Assembly: GCF_021311115.1 (NCBI RefSeq)
Contig: NZ_JAJTNP010000002.1
Coordinates: forward strand, 310,001 to 374,000
Reading direction: 5' to 3'
Origin: Chryseobacterium gwangjuense
Lineage (GTDB): Bacteria > Bacteroidota > Bacteroidia > Flavobacteriales > Weeksellaceae
DNA length: 64,000 nt
Made by a program: the position numbers and the translations under genes. The notes under the pieces were generated by a model. That model did not search any database. It saw only the letters and a list, made by a program, of their open reading frames with translations, and was not told the DNA's origin. Positions 16,537-25,401 of this stretch are shown in pieces. Position 1 is the first letter of the stretch, and every line of letters begins with the position of its first letter.

Positions 16537-17064
16537 TTAATTATATAAATCCAAATAAACATCCTGAGTTGAATTACTTGCCAATTCTGCTATTTCAGAA
16601 TTAGTAAATGATTCCAGATATTCATTCATTTGTGCTTCATTATGTTTTGAAACAGGTTTTACTGTTTGCGCTTTTGTTTTTTCCTCACCATTGTCCTGAA
16701 CATAATAATTTTTATTATCATCCTTATTTTCAATACTTTGATTATTATTCTCAATAGAAGTTAAATCAGACTTTAATGTTTCGTAAGCGAGTTCACTTTC
16801 TGTCTTTGGTTCCTGATTATTCATGGCAAATGTACCCTGAGAATTTTCTTTTCCTCTTGAATTGTCACTATTTAAAACAAAAGTTACTCCAAAAATCAAA
16901 GCCAATGATGCAGCCACTGCATACATCCAGTTGAGCTTAAAGATAGGTGCTTTTTTATTAACCTTTACATCATTCATCACCTTTTCCTGAATATTTTCAA
17001 ACAAATTTTCAGGTACTGTGTAAATATTTTTACGTTCTAATTTTTCTATATCGAACTCTTTCAT
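16537..17064 (-). CDS. Putative anti-sigma factor, single-pass membrane protein
   Basis: A 175-residue protein with a ~43-residue cytoplasmic N-terminus (KEFDIEKLERKNIYTVPENLFENIQEKVM), one transmembrane helix (WMYAVAASLALIFGVTFVL, about 46-64) and a low-complexity, Asn/Glu-rich periplasmic part. That topology and its position 17 bp after an ECF sigma gene are typical of anti-sigma factors in Bacteroidetes. No zinc-type HxxxCxxC motif is visible, so the assignment rests on topology and context. Confidence 0.72.
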   Translation of the reverse strand: MKEFDIEKLERKNIYTVPENLFENIQEKVMNDVKVNKKAPIFKLNWMYAVAASLALIFGVTFVLNSDNSRGKENSQGTFAMNNQEPKTESELAYETLKSDLTSIENNNQSIENKDDNKNYYVQDNGEEKTKAQTVKPVSKHNEAQMNEYLESFTNSEIAELASNSTQDVYLDLYN

Positions 17065-17081
17065 CTCTGTTTTTTCAAAAA

Positions 17082-17633
17082 TTATCTTTCGTAATTTTCT
17101 TTAATATATTCTTCTATTTTCTGTTTGGCATAATGATAATTTGTTTTCAGTGTTCCTACCGACATATCTACAATTTTAGATATTTCTTCGTAAGGCAAAT
17201 CATCATAATACCGCATCATAAATACCAGTTTCTGCTTTTCAGGCAGGCTTTGTATAGCACTCTGTAACAATATTTGTATTTCTTCGGCATCTTTAGCTGT
17301 ATTATCAGCGACGAGATTCTGCATATAATACTCTGGATCTTCATCAGATTTCTGCATTTTCTTCATCTTATTTACCTGCTGTAATGCTTCGTTGGTAGCG
17401 ATTCTGTATAACCATGTATACAACTGACTATCATTTTTGAACTGGTGAAAATTCTGATAAGCTTTAATAAAAGTCTCCTGCAAAGTGTCCTGAGCAAGAT
17501 CTCCGTCCACAATAATTCTTCTTATGTGCCAATACAATCTGCTTTGATAAGCATCCATCAAGGCACGAACTCCTTTTTCCTGAGTTCGTGGATTTTGCAT
17601 CAACGAAATAATTTCCGCGTCCTTAATCTTCAT
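17082..17633 (-). CDS. ECF-type RNA polymerase sigma factor
   Basis: A 183-residue sigma-70 family protein. Region 2 is at about 25-95 (YQSRLYWHIRRIIVDGDLAQDTLQETFIKAYQNFHQF then LYTWLYRIATNEALQ) and region 4 at about 125-178 (LPEKQKLVFMMRYYDDLPYEEISKIVDMSVGTLKTNYHYAKQKI). It heads a three-gene operon with a membrane anti-sigma candidate and a secreted helical protein, the usual layout for an envelope-stress sigma. The TGTAACA-N17-ACTAAT element is not found before this gene, so it is unknown whether this factor reads that element. Confidence 0.93.
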   Translation of the reverse strand: MKIKDAEIISLMQNPRTQEKGVRALMDAYQSRLYWHIRRIIVDGDLAQDTLQETFIKAYQNFHQFKNDSQLYTWLYRIATNEALQQVNKMKKMQKSDEDPEYYMQNLVADNTAKDAEEIQILLQSAIQSLPEKQKLVFMMRYYDDLPYEEISKIVDMSVGTLKTNYHYAKQKIEEYIKENYER

Positions 17634-17812
17634 AAGATGCTTTCAATGTTTTGGATTACAAAAATATCTAAAAGTTAAATTACTTATTCAATTTTTAGTC
17701 CAAATATCAAAAATAATATCAGATAGTTACATTTAAGAAGCAAGGATAAAAAAACAACTCTTCAATATACTGCTTCTTTTCAAAACTAATCCTAAAACCT
17801 TATCTTTGTTTT

Positions 17813-18562
17813 ATGCAAATTGTAATCATTGGTTCCGGAAATGTAGCCTATCATATGGCAAAAGCTTTTGTTTTGAACAATATTCCATTGGTTCAGGTTT
17901 TTGGCAGAAATGAAAAAGACTTGAATAAAATTTCTGAAGAATTAAAAGTTCCTTTTTCAACAGAAAAATTAGAAGACGCAGATGTATACATCATCTGTGT
18001 GAGCGATAATTCTGTGGAAAATGTTTCTGAGAGTATTTCTAAAAAAGATTGTCTGGTTGCTCATACTTCCGGTTCTCTTCCTAAAGAAATTCTGAAGGGA
18101 GAATACAGAAAAGCAAGTTTTTATCCTCTACAGACTTTTTCAAAATCAAAGGAACTGGAATATGAAAAAATTCCGTTCTTCATAGAAACTGAAAATGAAG
18201 AAGACAAAAAGATGTTGTTCGAAATTGCTTCTAAAATTTCCAAAAATGTAATGGAAAGCACCCATGAAAAAAGAAAATATATTCATTTGACGGCCGTTTT
18301 TGCCTGTAATTTTGTGAACCATCTTTTTTCCAGAGCAAAAGAAATTTCAGATTCTCAGGAAATTCCGTTTGATTATTTTCTACCGTTAATTGATGAAACA
18401 GTCCAGAAAATTCATGAAATTGAACCCAAATCCGCACAAACCGGACCTGCTGTAAGGAACGATAAAAGAATTTTGGAATTACATGAGCAATTATTAAAAG
18501 ACGAAAGTCTCGAGATTTATAAAACAATGAATCATTCTATTCAAAAAATGTATGATTTGTAG
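17813..18562 (+). CDS. Rossmann-fold protein with DUF2520 domain
   Basis: A 249-residue protein. The N-terminal NAD(P)-binding Rossmann motif is IIGSGNVAYHMAKAF at 4-18, with VFGRNE placed to select the cofactor; then comes the F420/6-phosphogluconate-dehydrogenase-like core (VSDNSVENVSESI, VAHTSGSLP). The C-terminal half is DUF2520, an all-helical domain with TAVFACNFVNHLF and TGPAVRNDKRILELH. The family is widespread in Bacteroidetes next to kdsC and maf, as here. The substrate is unknown; a reductase acting on a small acid is likely from the fold. Confidence 0.88.
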   Translation: MQIVIIGSGNVAYHMAKAFVLNNIPLVQVFGRNEKDLNKISEELKVPFSTEKLEDADVYIICVSDNSVENVSESISKKDCLVAHTSGSLPKEILKGEYRKASFYPLQTFSKSKELEYEKIPFFIETENEEDKKMLFEIASKISKNVMESTHEKRKYIHLTAVFACNFVNHLFSRAKEISDSQEIPFDYFLPLIDETVQKIHEIEPKSAQTGPAVRNDKRILELHEQLLKDESLEIYKTMNHSIQKMYDL

Positions 18563-18717
18563 AAAAATATGAAGTAATAAAACCTTGAATTGTTAAACCG
18601 TCGAGGCGTTTAGTTGATAAGCCAACTTAAGAATATTTTCCAAAGCAAGTTAGCGCTTCAATGACCAAACAACTTAACGACTTCACAGCTTAACGATTTA
18701 ACACCTTAACAATAAAA
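18563..18717. repeat. Short degenerate TTAAC/CTTAACGA repeats between genes
   Basis: Near the end of this gap the string CTTAACGA or a close relative recurs (AACTTAACGACTT, GCTTAACGATTT, ACACCTTAAC), with TTGTTAAAC and GTTTAGTTGATAAG at its start. The block has no coding frame and resembles eroded intergenic repeat sequence. Confidence 0.45.
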
Positions 18718-19236
18718 ATGAGTTATAAAGAAAAATTAAAAGATATAAAAGCATTTGTATTCGATGTAGATGGTGTTTTTACAGACGGCAGTGTGTATCT
18801 GATGCCCGGAGGAAATATGTCCAGAGTGATGAATGTCTTGGATGGTTATGCAGTGGTTAAAGCTTTAAAAAACAATTATTTAATCGGAGTTATTACGGGA
18901 GGAAATGATGAAATGGTAAAACACAGGATCAATTATCTTGGCATTGAGGATTATTATCCCAAATCTCACAATAAAATGGAAGATTTTGAAGGTTTTAAGG
19001 CAAAATATAATCTCAAAAACGAAGAAATTTTAACAATGGGAGATGATCTACCGGATATTCACATCATGGAAAATTCGGCGATTGCAACATGCCCGGAAAA
19101 TGCAGTTCCTGAAGTAAAGGGAATTTCAGATTATATTTCTCCAAAAAAGGGTGGAAGTGGAGCAGTACGCGATGTTATTGAGCAGGTAATGAAAGTTCAG
19201 GGAAAATGGCATGATGACAACACTCAATCTATTTAA
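18718..19236 (+). CDS. kdsC: 3-deoxy-D-manno-octulosonate 8-phosphate phosphatase
   Basis: A 172-residue HAD-superfamily phosphatase of the C0 (YrbI) subtype without a cap domain. The first motif is FVFDVDGVFTDG with Asp16 and Asp18; the second motif VITGGND and the last motif MGDDLPDIHIM are present. It removes phosphate from KDO-8-phosphate on the way to lipopolysaccharide inner core. Length and motifs match the family. It is followed by maf within 10 bp, so the two are probably co-transcribed. Confidence 0.92.
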   Translation: MSYKEKLKDIKAFVFDVDGVFTDGSVYLMPGGNMSRVMNVLDGYAVVKALKNNYLIGVITGGNDEMVKHRINYLGIEDYYPKSHNKMEDFEGFKAKYNLKNEEILTMGDDLPDIHIMENSAIATCPENAVPEVKGISDYISPKKGGSGAVRDVIEQVMKVQGKWHDDNTQSI

Positions 19237-19246
19237 TTAATTGAAA

Positions 19247-19801
19247 ATGAAACTATTATTAGCCTCACAATCTCCCAGAAGAAAAGAACTTCTATCAAGT
19301 TTAGGTTTTGATTTTGAAGTCGTTAAAATTGACTGTGAAGAAATTGTTCCGGAACATATAAAAGTAGGAGAGGCCGCAGCATATCTTTCTGAATTAAAAG
19401 CAGATTCATTTCGAAAACTGGAAAAAGGTGAAGTTTTGCTGACTGCAGATACGGTTGTTGCTATCAACAATCAATTTCTCGGAAAACCACAAGATGAAGA
19501 TGACGCTTTGAAAATGTTACAATTACTTTCAGGCAAAACCCATCAGGTTTATACCGGAATTACTATTAAAACCTTAGATAAAACCATTACAGAAACAGAT
19601 GTTGCTGATGTAGAATTTGAGGAATTAACAATCGATGAGATAAAATATTATATTGAAAACTATAAACCTTTCGACAAAGCAGGAAGTTACGGAATCCAGG
19701 AATGGCTTGGAATGACAAAAATCAAAAAGATGACCGGCAGCTTTTATACCATAATGGGACTTCCTACCCATTTGGTTTACAAAATTTTGAAAGAAATATA
19801 A
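19247..19801 (+). CDS. maf: Maf-like nucleoside triphosphate pyrophosphatase
   Basis: A Maf/HAM1-fold protein of 184 residues that hydrolyses non-canonical or methylated nucleoside triphosphates, releasing pyrophosphate. Visible motifs are LLLASQSPRRKELLSSLG at the start, ADTVVAINNQFLGKP with the catalytic acid, SGKTHQVYTG, YKPFDKAGSYGIQE and MGLPTHLVYKIL. The start is placed at the ATG at 19247; a TTG two codons upstream also exists but is unnecessary. It lies just after kdsC. Confidence 0.93.
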   Translation: MKLLLASQSPRRKELLSSLGFDFEVVKIDCEEIVPEHIKVGEAAAYLSELKADSFRKLEKGEVLLTADTVVAINNQFLGKPQDEDDALKMLQLLSGKTHQVYTGITIKTLDKTITETDVADVEFEELTIDEIKYYIENYKPFDKAGSYGIQEWLGMTKIKKMTGSFYTIMGLPTHLVYKILKEI

Positions 19802-19887
19802 CAAGTTTCAATATAAAATTTTATTATTTTTACAGAATCATCAAATCTGCTGATAATAAAAAGCAGATTAGCGAGTTATATTGAAGA

Positions 19888-22407
19888 ATGAAAAATAAAA
19901 TTATATTCCTTTTAACAGCCTGTATCGTTATTTCTTGCGGAACAAAAGTCAAGAAGCCCGAACAACGATCTAAATTTTTAAAAGGTTTTTCCACATATTA
20001 TAATACCCTTTTTAATGCTAAAGACGCATTGAACAGTGAGTTTACATCCCGAGATAAAACATATAAAGACAATTTTTATGCTCCATATATCCCTATTCTT
20101 ACTTATGAAGACCAGCCTTTAGGGAGTGATCTCGGACAGTCTTCTGCTTTTGCTGAAAATTCTATGAAAATGGCAGAAGTGAATAGAGGAGGAAATATGA
20201 GTGGCCCTCCTAATCAGCCGCCGGGAAACTCCGGTATTCCGGGGAATCCGCAAGATCCTAACCAAGCTCCCCCAAAAGGAGCAACTGCGCTAGAAATTGC
20301 AGAAGCAAAGGCATTAAAAGCAATTAATAAATATTCGGTGGTTAAAAATGGAGAAGAAAAGAATAAAACCATTTTTGATGCTTATATGATTCTTGCACAG
20401 TCAAGAATTTACCAAAATAAGTCTTTGGCTGCACTGGATGCTTTAAATTATGTCTTTTCTAACATGAAAAGCGATAAAAGGCTTCCTTTGGCTTATATTT
20501 ATCAAGGTTTAGCCTATTCGCAAATGAAAGATTATCATAAAGCTCATGAAATTTTTGCCAGGCTTAAAGATGAAAAAATAAGCAAAGAGTATGAGAGATT
20601 ACTGACTATTTATCATTCTGAATCTCTTTTGGATGCGGGAAGAAAAGAAGAAGCAGTAAAAGAATTAGACCGTGCTTTTGAAATAAATAACAACAGAAAA
20701 TTAAAAAGCAGAATCGCTTATTTAAGAGGACAGGTCTTAGAAAATCTTGGACAGAATGAAAAAGCCAGAGAAAGCTTTTTAGCAGCTTATAAATATGCCA
20801 ATGATTTTGAATTCGAAGTAAAATCTCAGATTGCAGTAGCAAAAACCTTCAATGGAAAAGGAGATTACAGCGGTGCTAAAAAATATCTTGAAGACATTAG
20901 TAAAAAAGGAACTTATGGTTCCAGAAAAAATGAATTTTACTATGCCTTAGGATTAATGGCAAATAAAGCCGGAAAAACAGATGAAGCTCAACAATTTTTC
21001 AGAAAATCTTTAAAAGAAAAAGTTTCTGATTCACAGCTTCGTGGACTGACTTATTATGAAATAGGAAAGGGGTATTTAGATAAAAATGATTACATAGGAG
21101 CAGGAATTTATTATGATTCTGCTTTGGCTGTAATGACTTATCAGCCTTCTAAAATTCTTTTACAAGATCAATCTTCTTACATCAAGAAAATTTCTAAAAA
21201 CTATTATCTGATCAAGAAAAATGACAGTATTATTGCTTTGGCTAAAATGAGTCCTGAGCAAAAAACAGACTTTTTCACAAAATATATTGCGAAGATAAAA
21301 GCGAAAGAGGAAAAAGAAGAACTGGAAAGAAGACGTGCTGAAAGAAGCAAGGGCTTTGATACCGGAGATTATAGTTCCACGTCTATTTTCGCCAATAGCT
21401 CTAATTCTTTTGAAGATTTTGGTGTTGCCGCTAAAGGTTTTTACTTCGCCAATACAGGTACAGTAAGCAAAGGAACTTCTGCGTTCAGACAAACCTGGGG
21501 AGACAGAGCACTTTCTGATAACTGGCGTTATTCTAAAAAAATGGCGACTCTTGAAGACATGAAAAATGAAGCTTTAGGAACGACTTCCGTACCTAATCCG
21601 AGACGTTTTGAAACAGCCTATTACATTGAACAAATTCCGAGTGATATTAGCCTGTTGAAAAAAGATAGAGATACTGCTTCTCTGGGATTAGGAATCATGT
21701 ATCAGAATTATTTTACCAATACACCATTGGCTACAAAAACATTGTACGATTTGGTAGATGTAAAACCTGAAGAAAAAGTAATGCTTCAGGCCCTGTATGA
21801 GATTTTCGCTATGAATTATGAGAAAAATCCGCAGGCTGCAGAAAGAGCAAAACAACTTCTTTTAACTGATTATCCTTATACTTCTTATGCAGAGTTTGTA
21901 AGAAATCCTAAGAATAATACTTTCGTAAAATCATCAGAAGAAGTAGAAAACAAGTATAAAGAGGCATTCGCTTTGTATGAAGCTGAAAAATTTGCAGAAA
22001 GTAAAGCTATTTTAGATCAGGCAATCCAGCAATATCCTAAAGATGCATTAATTCCTAAACTTTATCTGTTAAATGCTTTTAATTCGGGAAAAGCTAATGG
22101 AAAAGAGGTAATGATTCTGCAGCTGGAACAAATTGCTTTAAACTATACCAAAACGCCTGAAGGAATAAAAGCAAAGGAAATGCTTAATTATCTAAAAAGC
22201 GAAATTAAATTTCAGCCTACGGATAACAAGGGTAATGCAATTCCACAAAATACAGGAAACAATATTCCGCAGCAACCTAATAATGTTTCACAGCAACAAG
22301 TAGGGACGGTAAACGGAAGCAGTAGCAAGCCTCCAAAAAAACCTAATAATAATCCTCCGGGAATGCAGATTCCCAATACAAATGCAGTTCCTGCGAAACC
22401 TAAATAA
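19888..22407 (+). CDS. sprE: Type IX secretion/gliding lipoprotein SprE (PorW) family
   Basis: An 839-residue lipoprotein with lipobox Cys at about 17 (TACIVISCGTKVKK). It then has the family hallmark KFLKGFSTYYNTLFNAKDALN, a Pro/Asn-rich linker (about 90-135), a long run of TPR-like helices and a low-complexity Gln/Asn/Pro tail. SprE/PorW proteins belong to the type IX secretion machinery and are needed for secretion and gliding in Flavobacterium johnsoniae and secretion in Porphyromonas. The lipoprotein is expected at the periplasmic face of the outer membrane. It is a single-gene unit with its own terminator. Confidence 0.85.
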   Translation: MKNKIIFLLTACIVISCGTKVKKPEQRSKFLKGFSTYYNTLFNAKDALNSEFTSRDKTYKDNFYAPYIPILTYEDQPLGSDLGQSSAFAENSMKMAEVNRGGNMSGPPNQPPGNSGIPGNPQDPNQAPPKGATALEIAEAKALKAINKYSVVKNGEEKNKTIFDAYMILAQSRIYQNKSLAALDALNYVFSNMKSDKRLPLAYIYQGLAYSQMKDYHKAHEIFARLKDEKISKEYERLLTIYHSESLLDAGRKEEAVKELDRAFEINNNRKLKSRIAYLRGQVLENLGQNEKARESFLAAYKYANDFEFEVKSQIAVAKTFNGKGDYSGAKKYLEDISKKGTYGSRKNEFYYALGLMANKAGKTDEAQQFFRKSLKEKVSDSQLRGLTYYEIGKGYLDKNDYIGAGIYYDSALAVMTYQPSKILLQDQSSYIKKISKNYYLIKKNDSIIALAKMSPEQKTDFFTKYIAKIKAKEEKEELERRRAERSKGFDTGDYSSTSIFANSSNSFEDFGVAAKGFYFANTGTVSKGTSAFRQTWGDRALSDNWRYSKKMATLEDMKNEALGTTSVPNPRRFETAYYIEQIPSDISLLKKDRDTASLGLGIMYQNYFTNTPLATKTLYDLVDVKPEEKVMLQALYEIFAMNYEKNPQAAERAKQLLLTDYPYTSYAEFVRNPKNNTFVKSSEEVENKYKEAFALYEAEKFAESKAILDQAIQQYPKDALIPKLYLLNAFNSGKANGKEVMILQLEQIALNYTKTPEGIKAKEMLNYLKSEIKFQPTDNKGNAIPQNTGNNIPQQPNNVSQQQVGTVNGSSSKPPKKPNNNPPGMQIPNTNAVPAKPK

Positions 22408-22410
22408 AAT

Positions 22411-22443
22411 AAAAAAGCGAAGATTAATTTCTTCGCTTTTTTT
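22411..22443. terminator. Bidirectional intrinsic terminator
   Basis: AAAAAAGCGAAG and CTTCGCTTTTTT form a perfect stem between convergent sprE and tsaB, with a T-tract on each strand. Confidence 0.85.
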
Positions 22444-22472
22444 ATACAATATGTAATTGTTTATCTTTATAA

Positions 22473-23159
22473 CTAATTAGAATCTTCCGATTTCTTTTTC
22501 TTTACTCCATGAAAGTCTTTGAGATAGAAAGGTTCGAAATAAGCAATATCTTCAAACTCTTTGTTATCAATTTTTTCAAGACTTTTTTTAATTAAATACT
22601 GTGCAGAAGGGTAGATGTCTTCATTAAAATCAGCATCGGGAAGCTGTAAAATCTCCTTTGCTTTTTTAGCACCATCGCCTACAAATACTACTTTTTTATC
22701 TTTAAATTCCTCAAAAGAAGCTTCATCTAAGATTTTGGCTTCCGTCTGAGAAATCTCTTTCCCTGTTTTCCCATCATAAACAGCCGTATAAACCTCCATT
22801 CGTCTTGCATCGACTAAAGGGATAACAAAGTCATAGTTTTTGTCTAAAAAAGGTTCTATCATGCTTTCCAGAGAATTCACGGCAACCAATGGAACTTTTA
22901 ATCCATAACAAAAGCCTTTTGCAGAAGAAGCACCAATTCTTAATCCGGTATAAGAACCAGGTCCTTTTCCTAAAGAAACAGCTTCGATATCTTTCATGGA
23001 AATTCCTGCGCCTTCCAACGCCCATTCTACAAAAACGTGAAGACTTTCAGACTGCTTATAGTTATCGGAAACTTCCTCTGTAAGACACAAAAGTTTTTCA
23101 TCATCTGAAATCGCTACCGAACAGTTTTTTGAAGAAGTTTCTAGATATAAAATTTTCAT
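22473..23159 (-). CDS. tsaB: tRNA threonylcarbamoyladenosine biosynthesis protein TsaB
   Basis: A 228-residue protein from the ATG at 23159 (MKILYLETSSKNCSVAI). An ATG eight codons upstream gives an atypical N-terminus and is not preferred. It has the ASKHA-fold motifs of the TsaB family: LETSSKNCSVAI, SLGKGPGSYTGLRIG, AVNSLESM and PLVDARRMEVYTAVYD. TsaB scaffolds TsaD in forming the t6A37 tRNA modification and lacks full catalytic residues itself. It is convergent with sprE. Confidence 0.93.
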   Translation of the reverse strand: MKILYLETSSKNCSVAISDDEKLLCLTEEVSDNYKQSESLHVFVEWALEGAGISMKDIEAVSLGKGPGSYTGLRIGASSAKGFCYGLKVPLVAVNSLESMIEPFLDKNYDFVIPLVDARRMEVYTAVYDGKTGKEISQTEAKILDEASFEEFKDKKVVFVGDGAKKAKEILQLPDADFNEDIYPSAQYLIKKSLEKIDNKEFEDIAYFEPFYLKDFHGVKKKKSEDSN

Positions 23160-23235
23160 TTTCTCAGTATATAATTTAATCACTTAGCAATTAAAATGCT
23201 AAATATTTTTGCAAATTTAAACCATTATTTTGAGA

Positions 23236-23985
23236 CTATTTTCTGTAAATCGTTCTCGGTTCTGCCTGAGCTGTCGGATAGATCGTCATATCGGAAATAC
23301 AAACATGTTTCGGTGCATTTACACAGTACGCAATAGAATCAGCAATATCTTCAGCTTTTAATGGTTCATATCCAGCATATATCGTTGCAGCTCTATCACT
23401 GTCTCCTTTAAATCTTACCATCGAAAAATCCGTTTCTACAGCTCCCGGTTGGATATTGGTAACCTTTATTCCAAATTCCGTTAATTCAATTCTCATTCCT
23501 TCAGAGATTACATCTACTGCTTTTTTCGATGCACAATACACGACTCCGTTAGCATACGTTTGTCTTGCTGCTACGGAACTGATATTCACAATATGTCCAG
23601 AATTTCTTTCTTTCATTCCCGGGATAATCATTTTGGAAACATATAAAAGTCCTTTCACATTTCCATCGATCATCGAATCCCAGTCATCTGTTTTCCCTGC
23701 CGAAAGAGGATCTAAACCATGCGCATTTCCGGCATTATTAACCAGAACATCAATATTTTTCCATTCTTCAGGAAGTGAATTGATCGCCGTTTCAACTTCA
23801 TCTAAATTCCTTACATCAAATATTAAACTAAATATTTCGGTGAATACAGATAATTTTGTTTTTAATGATTCCAACACCTCAGATCTTCTTCCACAAATGA
23901 TAATTCTATTTCCTTGTTTAGCAAACAATTCCGCTGTTGATTTTCCTATTCCGGAAGTAGCTCCGGTTATTAATATTGTTTTCAT
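23236..23985 (-). CDS. SDR family oxidoreductase
   Basis: A 249-residue classical short-chain dehydrogenase. The cofactor motif is TGATSGIG at the N-terminus, followed by an ICGRRSE segment that suggests NADP(H), then NNAG, the catalytic Ser in NISSVA and the YCASK active site. The ATG at 23985 gives the standard start MKTILITGATSGIG. It resembles YdfG-type 3-hydroxy acid dehydrogenases (serine or threonine side-chain oxidation), but the substrate cannot be fixed from sequence alone. Confidence 0.88.
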   Translation of the reverse strand: MKTILITGATSGIGKSTAELFAKQGNRIIICGRRSEVLESLKTKLSVFTEIFSLIFDVRNLDEVETAINSLPEEWKNIDVLVNNAGNAHGLDPLSAGKTDDWDSMIDGNVKGLLYVSKMIIPGMKERNSGHIVNISSVAARQTYANGVVYCASKKAVDVISEGMRIELTEFGIKVTNIQPGAVETDFSMVRFKGDSDRAATIYAGYEPLKAEDIADSIAYCVNAPKHVCISDMTIYPTAQAEPRTIYRK

Positions 23986-24076
23986 AAAAAATTTCAATTT
24001 TTAAATGATACCAGTGTCTCAGTTTAACAGTTTACAATACTTATTACATTGTTATTTTGGTAAATTGTTACATTTC

Positions 24077-24448
24077 TTAGTTGGCATCAAATGCTTCAAA
24101 AGCATTTTCAATATGTTCAATAATTAAATTCTTTTTCTCATCAGGAAGAACCGAAATAATATCAAATCTCACTTCCTGGTTTTTATTAAATTCCTCCAGA
24201 TAATGATTGGCTGCAGAAACAATCGATTTTATTTTGGTTTTAGTTACCGCTTCCTGAGGCAGTATAAATATATCCGTTGAACGTGCTTTTACTTCTGCTA
24301 CAATAATTAAATTATCTTTTTCAGCAATAATATCAATTTCAGCTTTTTGAAACCTGAAGTTTCTCACTAAAATTTTATAGCGGTTTTTAATTAAATATTC
24401 AACCGCCAGATCTTCTGCTTTTTTTCCGAAATCGTTGTGCGTTGCCAT
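24077..24448 (-). CDS. YraN family protein (UPF0102)
   Basis: A 123-residue protein with a restriction-endonuclease-like core. KKAEDLAVEYLIKNRYKILVRNFR leads to AEIDIIAEKDNLIIVAEVKAR, matching the D-(x)n-ExK catalytic pattern of this fold, and VRFDIISVL follows. YraN proteins are common, often near rnhB, and their role (possibly Holliday-junction or other DNA cleavage) is unproven. Downstream genes on the same strand begin beyond a short gap, so it may end an operon with the LD-carboxypeptidase and LysE genes. Confidence 0.9.
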   Translation of the reverse strand: MATHNDFGKKAEDLAVEYLIKNRYKILVRNFRFQKAEIDIIAEKDNLIIVAEVKARSTDIFILPQEAVTKTKIKSIVSAANHYLEEFNKNQEVRFDIISVLPDEKKNLIIEHIENAFEAFDAN

Positions 24449-24471
24449 ATTGAATTTGAGAGTAAGAAAAA

Positions 24472-25401
24472 TTAAAACTCAATCTTAACCTTATCCTTAA
24501 CCTGTAATTTCACATTCCCCCCAATAATTAAAGGGCGATTATCTTTAATATGCCCGTTAGGAAAACCAAAAACTACCGGAAAGTCATACTTTGAAATTCT
24601 GTCTGAAATCAATTGATAAGCAAACTCATCGAAGCTTTCTTCATATTGCTTGTTCTCTTTTTCATCTCCCATATTGGTCATTCCACCGACAATCAATCCT
24701 GAAATTTTATTGAATACTCCAGCCAATTCAAGACTCATGATCATTCTGTCGAGTGCATAAAAGTTTTCTCCAATATCTTCAATGAATAAAATTTTATCCT
24801 TAAAATCAAAAGAATATTTGGTTCCTAAAAGCGCATAAATCAGGGCTAAATTTCCTCCAACCAATTCACCTTCAGTATTTCCCTTCTTATTAAATTGATG
24901 TGATATAAGACTGTATTTTGGAGTTTTTCCTTTTAGAATATCAAAAATCAGTTCATAGCTTTCCTCAGTTACTCCAAAACTTGACGTTTTAATGGTTTGC
25001 CCGTGGATGGAAGTAAAGCCCTTTTTCAACAAATAACTCTGGATTACCGTATTATCAGAATAACCGATATACCATTTCGAATTTTTCGTAAAGTTCTTAA
25101 GGTCTAGATCCTGAATGAGATGTTGACAACCATAGCCTCCTCTTGAAGCCCAGATCGCCGCTATTTCATTATCATTTAAAGCCCAGTTGATATCTTTTGT
25201 TCTTTCTTGTTCCGTTCCGGCGTAATTGTATCCGTTAGAGAATTTAGTATAAAGATGTTCACCCAAAACAGGTTCATATCCTTTACTTTTAATCATTTCA
25301 ATTCCTTTTTCCAGTTGAGAAGCCTCTACAGCTCCTGCAGGAGAAATTATAGCTATTTTATCGCCTTTTGAAAGGGACTTTGGAAAGATCATTTTTGTCA
25401 T
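24472..25401 (-). CDS. LD-carboxypeptidase family protein (S66)
   Basis: A 309-residue peptidase S66 protein, related to LdcA (murein tetrapeptide carboxypeptidase) and MccF. Motifs: GDKIAIISPAGAV at the start, the nucleophile Ser in WASRGGYGCQ, HGQTIK, and LFIEDIGENFYALDRMI containing the catalytic Glu. A His later in the chain (NGHIKDNRPLIIGG) completes the triad. LdcA trims the L,D-bond of recycled tetrapeptides in the cytoplasm. The start overlaps the stop of the LysE-like gene by 4 bp. Confidence 0.9.
   Translation of the reverse strand: MTKMIFPKSLSKGDKIAIISPAGAVEASQLEKGIEMIKSKGYEPVLGEHLYTKFSNGYNYAGTEQERTKDINWALNDNEIAAIWASRGGYGCQHLIQDLDLKNFTKNSKWYIGYSDNTVIQSYLLKKGFTSIHGQTIKTSSFGVTEESYELIFDILKGKTPKYSLISHQFNKKGNTEGELVGGNLALIYALLGTKYSFDFKDKILFIEDIGENFYALDRMIMSLELAGVFNKISGLIVGGMTNMGDEKENKQYEESFDEFAYQLISDRISKYDFPVVFGFPNGHIKDNRPLIIGGNVKLQVKDKVKIEF

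Noticed and set aside
17634..17720. A TGTAAC match upstream of the ECF sigma gene as a fifth shared element
   Set aside because: The ACTAA-like partner sits at the wrong spacing, so it does not fit the 17-base rule of the four true copies.
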